A stretch of 64,000 bases of DNA, from contig NZ_VDGG01000011.1 of assembly GCF_006861775.1 (NCBI RefSeq), positions 1-64,000 of the forward strand, written 5' to 3'. The DNA comes from Psychrobacillus soli. GTDB taxonomy: Bacteria; Bacillota; Bacilli; Bacillales_A; Planococcaceae. The position numbers and the translations under genes are program-made. Shown here in pieces: positions 26,016-34,121 of the stretch. Positions within the stretch are counted from its first letter, which is position 1. Every line of letters begins with the position of its first letter. The notes beneath the pieces were generated by a model. That model ran no database searches and was not told the origin of the DNA. It worked only from the letters and a program-made list of their open reading frames with translations.

Positions 26016-26774
26016 GTGGAATATACGGTACAAAAACTAGGTCAACTCGCCGGGATAAGCACACGGACGCTTCGTTATTATGATGAAATCGGATTACTTA
26101 AACCCGCGCGTATCAATTCATCAGGCTATCGTATTTATGGTTCTGCTGAAGTGGACAGATTGCAGCAAATTCTATTTTACCGGGAGCTCGGCGTGAATTT
26201 GGATAGCATTAAAGAAATAATGACTTCAGAACAATTCGACGGGGCAACTGCTTTAAAAGAACATCGGGAAAAACTGCTCGAAAAAAGAGCACAATTGGAT
26301 TTACTAATCGAAAATGTGGATAAATCTATTCAACTAACAGAAAGGAAGATTATCATGACGGACAAAGAGAAATTTGAAGGCTTTAAACAAAAGCTTGTGG
26401 ATGATAACGAGCAAAAATACGGGAAAGAAGTTCGAGAAAAATATGGCGAAGATGCTGTAAATAAATCGAATGCTAAAGTAAAAGGAATGACACAAGCACA
26501 GTATGAAGTAGTGACAAAGTTAGAAGAACAACTAGCTTTAAGTCTGAAAGCAGCAATTGCAACTGGTGATCCAGCAGGAGAGCTCGCACAAAAAACAGCA
26601 GATTTGCACCGCCAGTGGCTAAGCTATTACTGGGATAAATATACGAAAGAAGCTCACGCTGGCCTTGCACAAATGTACGTAGATGATGAACGTTTTACCG
26701 CTTATTACGATAAGATACAGCCTGGTGCTGCGGTGTTTTTAAGAGATGCTGTGCACGTTTACACACAAAACTAG
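26016..26774 (+). CDS. MerR family activator of TipAL/Mta type
   Basis: A 252-residue regulator. Residues 1-70 form the MerR winged helix ('YTVQKLGQLAGISTRTLRYYDEIGLLKPARI'), 75-110 the dimerising coiled coil, and about 130-252 a TipAS effector domain ('HRQWLSYYWDKYTKEAHAGLAQMYVDDERFTAYYD'). TipAS domains bind thiopeptides or other hydrophobic drugs and switch on multidrug transport genes. It starts at GTG 26016, 7 nt after GAGGAGG. The promoter has the MerR-type 19-bp spacer. No target transporter is adjacent. Confidence 0.9.
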   Translation: MEYTVQKLGQLAGISTRTLRYYDEIGLLKPARINSSGYRIYGSAEVDRLQQILFYRELGVNLDSIKEIMTSEQFDGATALKEHREKLLEKRAQLDLLIENVDKSIQLTERKIIMTDKEKFEGFKQKLVDDNEQKYGKEVREKYGEDAVNKSNAKVKGMTQAQYEVVTKLEEQLALSLKAAIATGDPAGELAQKTADLHRQWLSYYWDKYTKEAHAGLAQMYVDDERFTAYYDKIQPGAAVFLRDAVHVYTQN

Positions 26775-26791
26775 AAGGTGCTTCCCTTCTA
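26768..26791. terminator. bidirectional terminator between MerR and NUDIX genes
   Basis: The stem ACTAGAAGG/CCTTCTAGT is followed by CTTTT on the plus strand. It overlaps the stop codons of both convergent genes. Confidence 0.7.
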
Positions 26792-27196
26792 GTCTTTTAA
26801 CAGTTGCTCCAGTATGTGGATATCTTCTGGATAAGCTAAAGGAAGCTCTGCAATCTCCTCTAACGATTTCCAAGCGATTTCATGAATAAATTCATCTGGG
26901 TCTTGGATCATTATTTCCCCACTCACTATTTCTACTAAAAAGTATTCTACATGATAAGAAATTCCGTGTTCACTAATATTGCCACTTTTAACATGTACTT
27001 TTTCAAGGATACAAACTGTAAGACCAGTTTCTTCCGAGAACTCCCTTACACAGCATTGTTCAAATGTTTCTCCGTCTTCTAATGTCCCCGATGGAACAGT
27101 CCATTTCTTTTCCTCTTCTGGGGCTGCTTGAAGAACCATTAATATTTCCTTCTTTTTATTTATACAAACACCTGCTGCACCTTGCCATTTGAACAT
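26789..27196 (-). CDS. NUDIX hydrolase
   Basis: A 135-residue enzyme with a full NUDIX box in 'GTLEDGETFEQCCVREFSEE' (G-x5-E-x7-RE-x2-EE). It hydrolyses nucleoside diphosphate derivatives; the substrate is unknown. ATG 27196 (MFKWQGAAG) lies 7 nt after GTGGGG; the frame to 27214 begins at an ATG without a site. It follows the alkyltransferase-like gene on the same strand, 21 nt away, so both probably share a transcript. Confidence 0.87.
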   Translation of the reverse strand: MFKWQGAAGVCINKKKEILMVLQAAPEEEKKWTVPSGTLEDGETFEQCCVREFSEETGLTVCILEKVHVKSGNISEHGISYHVEYFLVEIVSGEIMIQDPDEFIHEIAWKSLEEIAELPLAYPEDIHILEQLLKD

Positions 27197-27217
27197 TTTT
27201 ATTCCCCACTTCATTCA

Positions 27218-27547
27218 TTAGATTATATCTACATCATTAATATCAGGTATGTATCTTGATTTTTTTAAATCCACAAGGCCATTTGGTCGAAAATGTACGC
27301 CTTCTACTTCTAGCATTGCTCGTTGGGAATAGGCGGATTCTTCATCCGGAATGGCGATTTCTCCTTTAATATTTATTACTCGATGCCATGGTAGGTTATG
27401 TTTTGCACTCATCGTGTGGAGTATTCTGACGACCTGTCTTGCCCCTCTTGGACTTCCTGCTTCTTTTGCAATTTGTCCATATGTCATGACTTTTCCTGCG
27501 GGTATTGCTTTTACTATTTGAATAACTCTTTCCGTAAAAGGGTTCAT
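27218..27547 (-). CDS. alkyltransferase-like (ATL) DNA-damage protein
   Basis: A 109-residue MGMT-family protein in which the active-site motif PCHRV is PWHRV (P53-W54-H55-R56). Tryptophan in place of the reactive cysteine defines ATL proteins (such as E. coli YbaZ), which bind O6-alkylguanine and hand it to nucleotide-excision repair without removing the alkyl group. The DNA-binding 'TYGQIAKEAGSPRGARQV' helix-turn-helix with the arginine finger is intact. It is transcribed with a NUDIX gene. Confidence 0.9.
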   Translation of the reverse strand: MNPFTERVIQIVKAIPAGKVMTYGQIAKEAGSPRGARQVVRILHTMSAKHNLPWHRVINIKGEIAIPDEESAYSQRAMLEVEGVHFRPNGLVDLKKSRYIPDINDVDII

Positions 27548-27685
27548 TTATCTTCATCCTTCCATTACTTTGATTATAACTGAAAGAGATTATTTTATTC
27601 AGTACCTTGCATAGAATAATACCGTGTGATATATTGTTCTCAATGGTACTATTCATTGAACAGTAGTGAAAGGAGTGAACGAGAA

Positions 27686-28009
27686 TTGAATATTCAATTT
27701 AAAAAAGGTGTGCTGAATCTTTGCGTGCTTGTTTTGTTGGATAAGCAGGATCGTTATGGCTATGAGCTTGTCCAAAAAATATCCGACCAAATCTCCATTT
27801 CGGAAGGTTCTGTTTACCCGCTATTACGACGCTTAACTAAGGAAGGATACTTCACGACATATCTACAAGAATCAACAGAAGGTCCCCCTCGTAAATATTA
27901 TAAGCTGACGGAACTCGGCAGGACTTACTTACATGAGCAGCTAAACGAATGGAAAAGCTTCACAAATGGTGTAAATAATCTGATCGAAGAGGGTGGAAAA
28001 AATGACTGA
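27686..28009 (+). CDS. PadR family transcriptional regulator
   Basis: A 107-residue winged-helix regulator: '[31 protein letters not shown]' followed by '[20 protein letters not shown]...[17 protein letters not shown]', the classic PadR-s1 pattern. It starts at TTG 27686, 8 nt after AAAGGAGTG; the longer frame from 27626 runs through the promoter and has no site. It overlaps the next gene by 8 nt, the usual PadR plus DUF1700/DUF4097 arrangement. A near-dyad (ACTATTC/GAACAGT) upstream may be its operator. Confidence 0.9.
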   Translation: MNIQFKKGVLNLCVLVLLDKQDRYGYELVQKISDQISISEGSVYPLLRRLTKEGYFTTYLQESTEGPPRKYYKLTELGRTYLHEQLNEWKSFTNGVNNLIEEGGKND

Positions 28010-29033
28010 ACAACAATTTTTAAACGAATTAGAACTTGCGTTAACTACGCTCCCAGTAGATGAACGAAACGATATTCTTTCCGATATAAAAGAGTATTTT
28101 ATAAATGGTCGCGAAGATGGAAAATCAGATAGCGATATTGCCGCATCACTCGGTTCTCCGAAAGAAATTGCACAAGAATTAGTAGAGTTCCCGATTCAGG
28201 AAAAAATGACGACTGAAAATAAAGTGATTAGAATTCCACAATCGAGCTTTTCCAATGTCTCAATGAATATTGACTACGGCTCTCTAAATGTGTTCCCTTC
28301 TGATACAGATGAAACGATTATTGAGTTAATAGGGGAAAACGATAAACTAAAGCTCACTGCAGAGATCGTGAACGACACTTTATCGATTCAATTAAAATCA
28401 AAGAAGTTCCAGTTTTTCAGCTTCATCTTCCTTATTAAAGAGATGAAAGTAAATGTAGCACTCCCTAAAAAACTGTATACGTCAATCACAATGAAAACCA
28501 ACAATGGACGTATTCGTGCAGAAAAAATGCTCGGTAAAACGATTAAAGCCACCTCCGATAATGGCAGCATCGGCCTAAAAGAATTTGCTGCCACTGTTTT
28601 GGAGGTAGAAACGGATAACGGACGAATCGAACTGGATAAAGTACAAGTCGACAAGCTTTCCACTCAAACGGATAATGGTCGAATTGAGTTGCGGAATATA
28701 GATGCGGAACAAATCATTTCAGAAACAGACAACGGACGTATCATGATGGAACATGTGAATGGGCATATCATCGGAAAAACCGATAATGGAAGAATTTCGC
28801 TACTAACATCGAGTTTAGATCGTATGATTCAATTAAATACGGATAATGGCAGCATCTTAGTTGAAACAGAAAATGAGCCGACAGACGTTTCTATTCATAC
28901 GAAAACGGACCACGGTAGGGTAAATGTGTTTGGCGACAAAAATTCCCGTACAATTTTTGGAAACGGAGCAAATACTGTTCGACTATCCTCTGATAACGGG
29001 AAAATTACCGTTGCTAAGAAAAGTTTAACCTGA
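28002..29033 (+). CDS. DUF1700 plus DUF4097 beta-solenoid protein
   Basis: A 343-residue protein. Residues 1-70 are a DUF1700/HAAS-type helical domain ('[31 protein letters not shown]'). The rest is a DUF4097-type right-handed beta repeat with nine T/S-D/N-N/H-G-R/S/K turns (TNNGRI, SDNGSI, four TDNGRI, TDNGSI, TDHGRV, SDNGKI) roughly every 18-22 residues. No membrane segment is evident. Function is unknown; with PadR it probably forms an envelope-stress module. ATG 28002 overlaps the padR stop and has GAGGGTGG upstream. Confidence 0.85.
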   Translation: MTEQQFLNELELALTTLPVDERNDILSDIKEYFINGREDGKSDSDIAASLGSPKEIAQELVEFPIQEKMTTENKVIRIPQSSFSNVSMNIDYGSLNVFPSDTDETIIELIGENDKLKLTAEIVNDTLSIQLKSKKFQFFSFIFLIKEMKVNVALPKKLYTSITMKTNNGRIRAEKMLGKTIKATSDNGSIGLKEFAATVLEVETDNGRIELDKVQVDKLSTQTDNGRIELRNIDAEQIISETDNGRIMMEHVNGHIIGKTDNGRISLLTSSLDRMIQLNTDNGSILVETENEPTDVSIHTKTDHGRVNVFGDKNSRTIFGNGANTVRLSSDNGKITVAKKSLT

Positions 29034-29111
29034 ATAATAGCTCTTTGCTTCGGCAAAGGGCTAATATTGTGAGTCGTATTTTACATAATCTACCTAAGCA
29101 AGACAAACGAA

Positions 29112-29142
29112 AACAGCTGCGTAACAATTACTCGCAACTGTT
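29112..29142. terminator. terminator between the DUF4097 gene and the frameshifted gene
   Basis: The stem AACAGCTGCG/CGCAACTGTT (one mismatch) is followed by TTTAA. A separate small hairpin CTTTGC-TTCG-GCAAAG lies at 29043-29058 just after the DUF4097 stop. Confidence 0.6.
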
Positions 29143-29148
29143 TTTAAA

Positions 29149-29667
29149 CTAAAATACTACTTTCTCTTCCAAGTTTCTCCACAAGTGATGTGCTTCTCTA
29201 GCAATATGCTCTAACAGGTTAGGCGGAGCGGTTGTAACAGCAGCACATGCCTTAATAAGTTCACTTAGTTCCAATATCTTTGTTTTTACTCTTACTTCAT
29301 CATGAAGCTCGTAGTTAGATGCATCTACATAATGGCTTATAAAGATAAGATGATCGAGCATTTGTCGTAACCAAAAATAATTTTCATGGATCGTTGCTTC
29401 TGCAGGGGTAACATAAGCGCCGGTTTCGATTAATTCATGTGTAGAACTTTTCGCTTCGTTTTAGTAGATGAACGATATCCCCTTGTTTTGATTCGGCTTG
29501 CCGAAATATGCCTCCCATATGCTGAACCATCTGGTGATTTACACGAGCAAGCTCTAGTTCATGATGACTTATTTCCCGTTCAAAAAATCTCCATGATCAA
29601 AATTATTTCGTATCCCAAAATCGATTATGCCAAACGTATCTCGCTCATAATTATCTGTATAAGGCAA
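29149..29667 (-). pseudogene. frameshifted gene, possibly DUF2935-like
   Basis: A TTG start at 29667 with AGAGGTG upstream opens a frame of 32 codons (MPYTDNYERDT...). It then breaks at a run of six A (29582-29587, T on the coding strand), where one extra base would restore the frame. The second frame (EREISHHELELARVNHQ...) stops near 29431, and the third frame carries the C-terminal part (YVTPAEATIHENYFWLRQMLDHLIF ... EKVVF). Two frameshifts thus split a protein of about 172 residues. Helical FW..Q..DH pattern suggests DUF2935, tentatively. Sequencing error is possible. Confidence 0.6.
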
Positions 29668-29748
29668 AACTACACCTCTTTCCTGTTAGTAACATCATCG
29701 TATTCTATGCAGGTTATTTACCTAAGGTTCTAAATAGCTTTTTTATTG

Positions 29749-30594
29749 TTATTCAAACCCCAAATGTACAGAGTCTATCAATTTTTTATAACCAATCTCC
29801 TGATAAATTTTGTTTGACGTTGGATTTAGCATATCTGTGTAGAGCACACAAAATTGAAATTCTTTTAAAAGTTCCTTACTTCCTGCTGCTACCATCGTGC
29901 GAGCGTATCCTTTTTTTCGCTCCTCTTCTGGTGTGAATACGAGCGAAACGGTGACACCATTTGCTGTTGGTCTTGCTTTTTTCATCATGGATACAGTTTG
30001 TCCTTGGTTTTCCCATAAGAATACTTCATTTGCATCGAGCATTGCTTTCACTCGATTTTTTATCTCCTCTGGTGCTGTTTTCGGGAGTCCAGTATTTTCT
30101 TCAAATAAGCTATACCATTTTTCAATAAGAAGTGCATCTTCTTTCGTTGCATAACGCCACGCACCTGGGCTCATTTCGAGTGCATCTTCTATTTGATCTA
30201 ATCGGTATAAGCCTTGATCCATCAATATAGAGAAGCTTTGCCCCGTTTTTTCCTGCCATTTTTGCGCAAATGCATATGCCCATTCTTTTACACTAATAAT
30301 GGAGTTAATAGAAATAGATTGCTGGATTAGCTCATGGATACTTAAGTTGATGCATTCTTCCATTCGCTCTTTATCCACAAAAATGATATTAAGCGGATGT
30401 GGTGGAGTCATTTGGAAAAGGGCTAGTAACTCGCCATCTTCTTCGACTGTTGCGATATATGGATTTTCGTATTTTCCGTCTTTAATCGCCTGCAGGACAC
30501 CAAGAAACAAACTAAACTTATCTTCATTTTTTTCTAAAAAAGGTGTAGCTATTCGTGCAAAGTCTTTTGCATTTTCATATCTCTGAAATTTCAT
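29749..30594 (-). CDS. GNAT family N-acetyltransferase
   Basis: A 281-residue protein with a divergent N-terminal half (residues 1-140) and a C-terminal GNAT fold; 'VSLVFTPEEERKKGYARTMVAAGSKELL' is the acetyl-CoA-binding motif A and 'LYTDMLNPTSNKIYQEIGY' motif B. The substrate is not deducible. ATG 30594 has GGAGGGG 7 nt upstream; the frame to 30693 overlaps the divergent aroD start region and has no site. It is transcribed alone. Confidence 0.85.
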   Translation of the reverse strand: MKFQRYENAKDFARIATPFLEKNEDKFSLFLGVLQAIKDGKYENPYIATVEEDGELLALFQMTPPHPLNIIFVDKERMEECINLSIHELIQQSISINSIISVKEWAYAFAQKWQEKTGQSFSILMDQGLYRLDQIEDALEMSPGAWRYATKEDALLIEKWYSLFEENTGLPKTAPEEIKNRVKAMLDANEVFLWENQGQTVSMMKKARPTANGVTVSLVFTPEEERKKGYARTMVAAGSKELLKEFQFCVLYTDMLNPTSNKIYQEIGYKKLIDSVHLGFE

Positions 30595-30663
30595 TTTATT
30601 CCCCTCCACTTCCTCTTTGTATGTTAATATAACGTAAAATACAATTGAACGGGAGTCCATTTT

Positions 30664-31416
30664 ATGAAAATTGTTTCTATTCGAGATATTCATATCGGAG
30701 AAGGCGTTCCGAAAATTATTGTTCCACTTATGGGAAAAAACATAGAGCAGCTTCTTGTAGAAATTAAAACAATAAAGCAGGTAACTCCAGATATCGTGGA
30801 ATGGCGTGCGGATGTGCTAGAGGAAATTGAAAATTTAGAGGTAGTGAAAAAGACAGTTTCCACCATTAGAGAAGCATTATTCCCTACCCCCCTGCTGTTC
30901 ACATTCAGAAGTCACCGGGAAGGTGGAAATAAAATAATCGAGGACGCTTATTATAAGGAGCTTCTTGAGAGTATTATCCAAACAAAAGCAATCGACTTAA
31001 TAGATGTAGAGCTCTTTTTTCCAAATGTTAGCGAGATCGTGGAAACAGCCAAAGCTCATGACATTTATGTAGTCATGTCCAGTCATGATTTCGAAAAAAC
31101 ACCTGTCAAAGAAGAAATCATTTGGAGATTACGAAGAATGCAGGAGCTTGGTGCGCATATTCCCAAAATAGCAGTCATGCCTAAAATTCCAACAGACGTG
31201 CTAACGCTACTTGATGCAACGTATACGATGAAATCCCTTTACGCAGATCGACCAATTATTACAATGTCAATGGCTTCTACCGGAGCAATTAGTCGGATAG
31301 CAGGACAAGTTTTCGGATCTGCCGCAACATTTGGAGCTGGTGTGGAAGCATCTGCTCCTGGGCAAATACCTGCTGAAGAGCTAAGAAAGATGTTAAACGT
31401 TTTACATACGACTTAA
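30664..31416 (+). CDS. aroD: type I 3-dehydroquinate dehydratase
   Basis: Third step of the shikimate pathway (3-dehydroquinate to 3-dehydroshikimate). At 250 residues it has the length and residues of class I enzymes: E46 in VEWRAD, H141 in SSHDFEKTP and Schiff-base K168 in PKIAVMPK, with the C-terminal 'ASAPGQIPAEELR' lid. AACGGGAG precedes ATG 30664. It is divergent from the GNAT gene and followed by alkA without a visible terminator (57-nt gap). Confidence 0.94.
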   Translation: MKIVSIRDIHIGEGVPKIIVPLMGKNIEQLLVEIKTIKQVTPDIVEWRADVLEEIENLEVVKKTVSTIREALFPTPLLFTFRSHREGGNKIIEDAYYKELLESIIQTKAIDLIDVELFFPNVSEIVETAKAHDIYVVMSSHDFEKTPVKEEIIWRLRRMQELGAHIPKIAVMPKIPTDVLTLLDATYTMKSLYADRPIITMSMASTGAISRIAGQVFGSAATFGAGVEASAPGQIPAEELRKMLNVLHTT

Positions 31417-31473
31417 AAAGCAATATAACAAAACTCTTTATGTTTATACGGAAGAAACAAGGAGTTGTTGAGG

Positions 31474-32388
31474 TTGATATGGAAAATGGAAGACAATCAA
31501 ATCATTTTACCTACCCCATCTGAATTTAGCTTTATCCAAAATCTAGGTTACTTACAAAGATCAACGAATGAATGTATGTTCCAGATTCATGACAACAAAG
31601 TGAGAAAAGCAATTGCTACGGATGAAGGTACAGCACTTATAGAAATTAGTAAACAAGGTGAACAGTCATTAACAATTGAATTTTTAGGAAATACAAAACC
31701 AACAACTAAAAAAGCAGTTGAACAAGTAATGGAATACATAACCGACTGGTTCGATATAAAAACGGATATACAACCTTTTTATGACATATCAAAAAAGGAT
31801 TCGATGCTTCAACAAGCTGTTGATGCATTTAATGGTCTACGAATTATGGGCATTCCAGATTTGTTCGAGGCAATGGCTTGGGGGATTCTTGGACAACAAA
31901 TCAATTTGCCATTCGCCTATACGTTGAAGAGACGTCTTGTCGAGAAGTTTGGAACTTCAATTACGTTTGAAGGTGAACAGTATTGGGTGTTTCCAACACC
32001 AAGTGTTATTGCCAAGCTAACAGTAGAAGATTTAGTAGGATTAAAAATGACCGTCAAAAAATGTGAATACTTAATAGATGTGGCCAACCAAATAGAAATC
32101 GGCTTACTTACAAAAGAGATGCTTTTAGAAACAAATGATGTGAAAAAAGCAGAAAAAATCCTAACGAAAATTCGTGGAATTGGACCATGGACTGCAAATT
32201 ATGTATTAATGCGCTGTTTGAGATTCCCTTCTGCCTTCCCGATTGATGATGTAGGGCTCCATAATGCGATTAAGCATGTGACAGGTTCTCAGCAAAAGCC
32301 TACGAAAGAAGAACTATTGAAACTCTCTGAGCCGTGGAATGGCTGGGAAGCTTACGCTACTTTCTATTTGTGGAGATTCTTATATTGA
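31474..32388 (+). CDS. alkA: DNA-3-methyladenine glycosylase II (AlkA-like)
   Basis: A base-excision repair glycosylase of about 304 residues. An N-terminal AlkA_N-like domain (to about 115) is followed by the HhH-GPD core: 'MGIPDLFEAMAWGILGQQINLPFAYTLKRRLVEKFG', hairpin 'LTKIRGIGPWTANYVLM' and catalytic aspartate in 'FPIDDVGLHNAI'. The preferred start is TTG 31474, 9 nt after AAGGAG; TTG 31465 and 31468 crowd the site. A terminator follows. Confidence 0.9.
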   Translation: MIWKMEDNQIILPTPSEFSFIQNLGYLQRSTNECMFQIHDNKVRKAIATDEGTALIEISKQGEQSLTIEFLGNTKPTTKKAVEQVMEYITDWFDIKTDIQPFYDISKKDSMLQQAVDAFNGLRIMGIPDLFEAMAWGILGQQINLPFAYTLKRRLVEKFGTSITFEGEQYWVFPTPSVIAKLTVEDLVGLKMTVKKCEYLIDVANQIEIGLLTKEMLLETNDVKKAEKILTKIRGIGPWTANYVLMRCLRFPSAFPIDDVGLHNAIKHVTGSQQKPTKEELLKLSEPWNGWEAYATFYLWRFLY

Positions 32389-32395
32389 AGTAAAA

Positions 32396-32423
32396 ATGCC
32401 CCTTTTGACTAGAAAAGGGGCAT
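32396..32423 (+). terminator. terminator after alkA
   Basis: The perfect stem ATGCCCCTTTT/AAAAGGGGCAT lies 8 nt after the stop and is followed by TTCTTTG. It abuts the 21-nt repeat array. Confidence 0.85.
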
Positions 32424-32432
32424 TTCTTTGAT

Positions 32433-32524
32433 TTGGTTGCGCTTATTAATGAATTGATTGCTTCCATAGTCGAAATAGTTGCTCACGTGACTAGATTGGT
32501 TGCTCTCCCAGTCAACTTGGTTGC
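32433..32524. repeat. 21-nt periodic intergenic array, locus 3 (TTGGTTGC core)
   Basis: Five units begin at 32433, 32454, 32475, 32496 and 32517 (TTGGTTGC, TTGATTGC, ATAGTTGC, TTGGTTGC, TTGGTTGC), exactly 21 nt apart. The stretch lies between convergent genes, after the alkA terminator. One frame happens to stay open here (heptads LVALINE, LIASIVE and so on to a TAA near 32552), but no start codon or ribosome site precedes it and locus 2 has a stop in the same register. Confidence 0.9.
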
Positions 32525-32556
32525 CCTAATCCATTTATTTGAAGTCAAATAACAAT

Positions 32557-33984
32557 TTAAGGAATTAACACTTCTAAAATGTCTTCTGATACATAAGTTT
32601 TATCGTTTTTTAATACTGGTTTTTCTGTAAATTGTCGTAAACTTCGATTATAGCTGTATGTTTTATCACCGACTGTAATAAGTAAGGAACTATTCCCTTT
32701 TTTTAAGTAAGTACCTAAGCGTTTTGAATAAGTTAGTACTTCATAGTCCAGTTGCTCTGCGACTTTAGCCAGTGGAATCATTTTGGTTCCATTTTGTACA
32801 AAGTGATCTTCTTCAATAATAGTTTGAACTTCTGTCATTTCTGGTGAAAGATTACTAATTGCCACTATCTTACTTGGTGGCGTTTGTGCTGGAATACTCA
32901 TTGTTGTGATTGTATAAAATACAACTAGCTCTTTTCCCTTTAAATCGGCTTGTTCAAGTTCCTCGCCTTTTTCATTTACTAAAATTGTTTCTTCTCCAAT
33001 GTTTAGCTTCAGTTCTTTATCTAAACTTAAAAACTCATCGTCAAACTTAGATACTTTGACAGAACCCATCTTTTCTTCGTCATGGACAATGACTAACTCC
33101 GGCGTAATTTGTGCTGGATAAATTAAAATCATTGGCTTGTTTTTATCATAGTATGCGTCTATGCGTTGCCCTTTTTGAAAGGATTCCTTTTGAACTGCTT
33201 TTGTAGTTCCGCTGTTAAATGCCAGTGTTTCGTTATTGATAGTAAAAATAGTCGTTTGTGGTTCTTTTTCTTCCGTTTCTACTGTGAGCGTTACTTTCCC
33301 ATCTTTTGAAGCAACCTCTTTGATCTTCCCGGAGGATTTCATGAAATTCGTTGTGTCCTCTGTCGGAAGATCGCCAATTGTTATGATTTTACTTGGTGTT
33401 GTTTGTGCAGGAATACTTCTAGTGGAAACCGTATAAAATACAACTAGCTCTTTTCCATTTAAGTCGGCTTGTTCAAGTTCCTCGCCTTTTTCATTTACTA
33501 AAAGTGTTTTTTCTCCAATGTTTAGCTTTAGTTCATTATCTAAACTTAAAAACTCATCGTCAAACTTAGATACTTTAACAGAACCCATCTTTTCTTCGTC
33601 ATGAACAATTACTAGTTCTGGCGATATTTGTGCTGGATAAATCATAATCATTGGCTTGTTTTTATCATAGTATGCGTCTATGCGCTGACCTTTTTGAAAT
33701 GCATCTTTTTCTATAGATTTTGTCGTTCCACTATTGAATAGAAGAGTTTCATCAGTCAATTTGAAAATGGTAATTTGAGGTTCTTTTTCTTCTGTTTCCA
33801 CTGTCAGTGTCACTACGTCATCCTTCGTTTCAATCTCTTTGATCACTCCAGAAGACTGCATAAAGTTGGATGTGTCTTTTTGCTCCACCGTCGTTTCTTC
33901 CTCACTTTGCGCGTTAGCAATAGGCTGTTGAAAAACAAATCCTGCCACAAGGATCGCTGCTGCAAATATCCCTAGTTTTTTCAT
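32557..33984 (-). CDS. secreted protein with two tandem domains and a copper-amine-oxidase-N-like domain
   Basis: A 475-residue exported protein with a signal peptide (residues 1-25, MKKLGIFAAAILVAG ... ANAQS). Two copies of a domain of about 173 residues follow (about 37-210 and 210-385), each beginning NFM-x-SSG-x-IKE and ending PSKI-x-x-I. The C-terminal 80 residues ('TIIEEDHFVQNGTKMIPLAKVAEQLDYEV') resemble the copper-amine-oxidase N-terminal/stalk domain. ATG 33984 has AAAGGAGCG upstream. DNA copies, 519 nt apart, are nearly identical in places. Function unknown. Confidence 0.8.
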   Translation of the reverse strand: MKKLGIFAAAILVAGFVFQQPIANAQSEEETTVEQKDTSNFMQSSGVIKEIETKDDVVTLTVETEEKEPQITIFKLTDETLLFNSGTTKSIEKDAFQKGQRIDAYYDKNKPMIMIYPAQISPELVIVHDEEKMGSVKVSKFDDEFLSLDNELKLNIGEKTLLVNEKGEELEQADLNGKELVVFYTVSTRSIPAQTTPSKIITIGDLPTEDTTNFMKSSGKIKEVASKDGKVTLTVETEEKEPQTTIFTINNETLAFNSGTTKAVQKESFQKGQRIDAYYDKNKPMILIYPAQITPELVIVHDEEKMGSVKVSKFDDEFLSLDKELKLNIGEETILVNEKGEELEQADLKGKELVVFYTITTMSIPAQTPPSKIVAISNLSPEMTEVQTIIEEDHFVQNGTKMIPLAKVAEQLDYEVLTYSKRLGTYLKKGNSSLLITVGDKTYSYNRSLRQFTEKPVLKNDKTYVSEDILEVLIP

Positions 33985-34121
33985 CGTCTCGCTCCTTTTC
34001 TTTCCATTCGTTTCATTGGATTTGACGACCAACCAAGGAAAACGTTACAAAAAAGTGAAACATTCTTTATTCTCATTACGTATATGGTAGATAGAATAGA
34101 ATACTAGATGGGAGTATGCAT

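Noticed and set aside
29043-29058. Terminator with TTCG loop after the DUF4097 gene
   Set aside because: The hairpin is good but only six base pairs and has no T-run; the stem at 29112-29142 is the better candidate.
29437-29733. 98-codon plus-strand frame
   Set aside because: It lies antisense over the frameshifted minus-strand gene, with no ribosome site.
32433-32555. Leucine-heptad peptide encoded by the 21-nt array
   Set aside because: The frame is open at this locus but lacks a start codon and ribosome site, and the matching register at 24589 is stopped by TAA.
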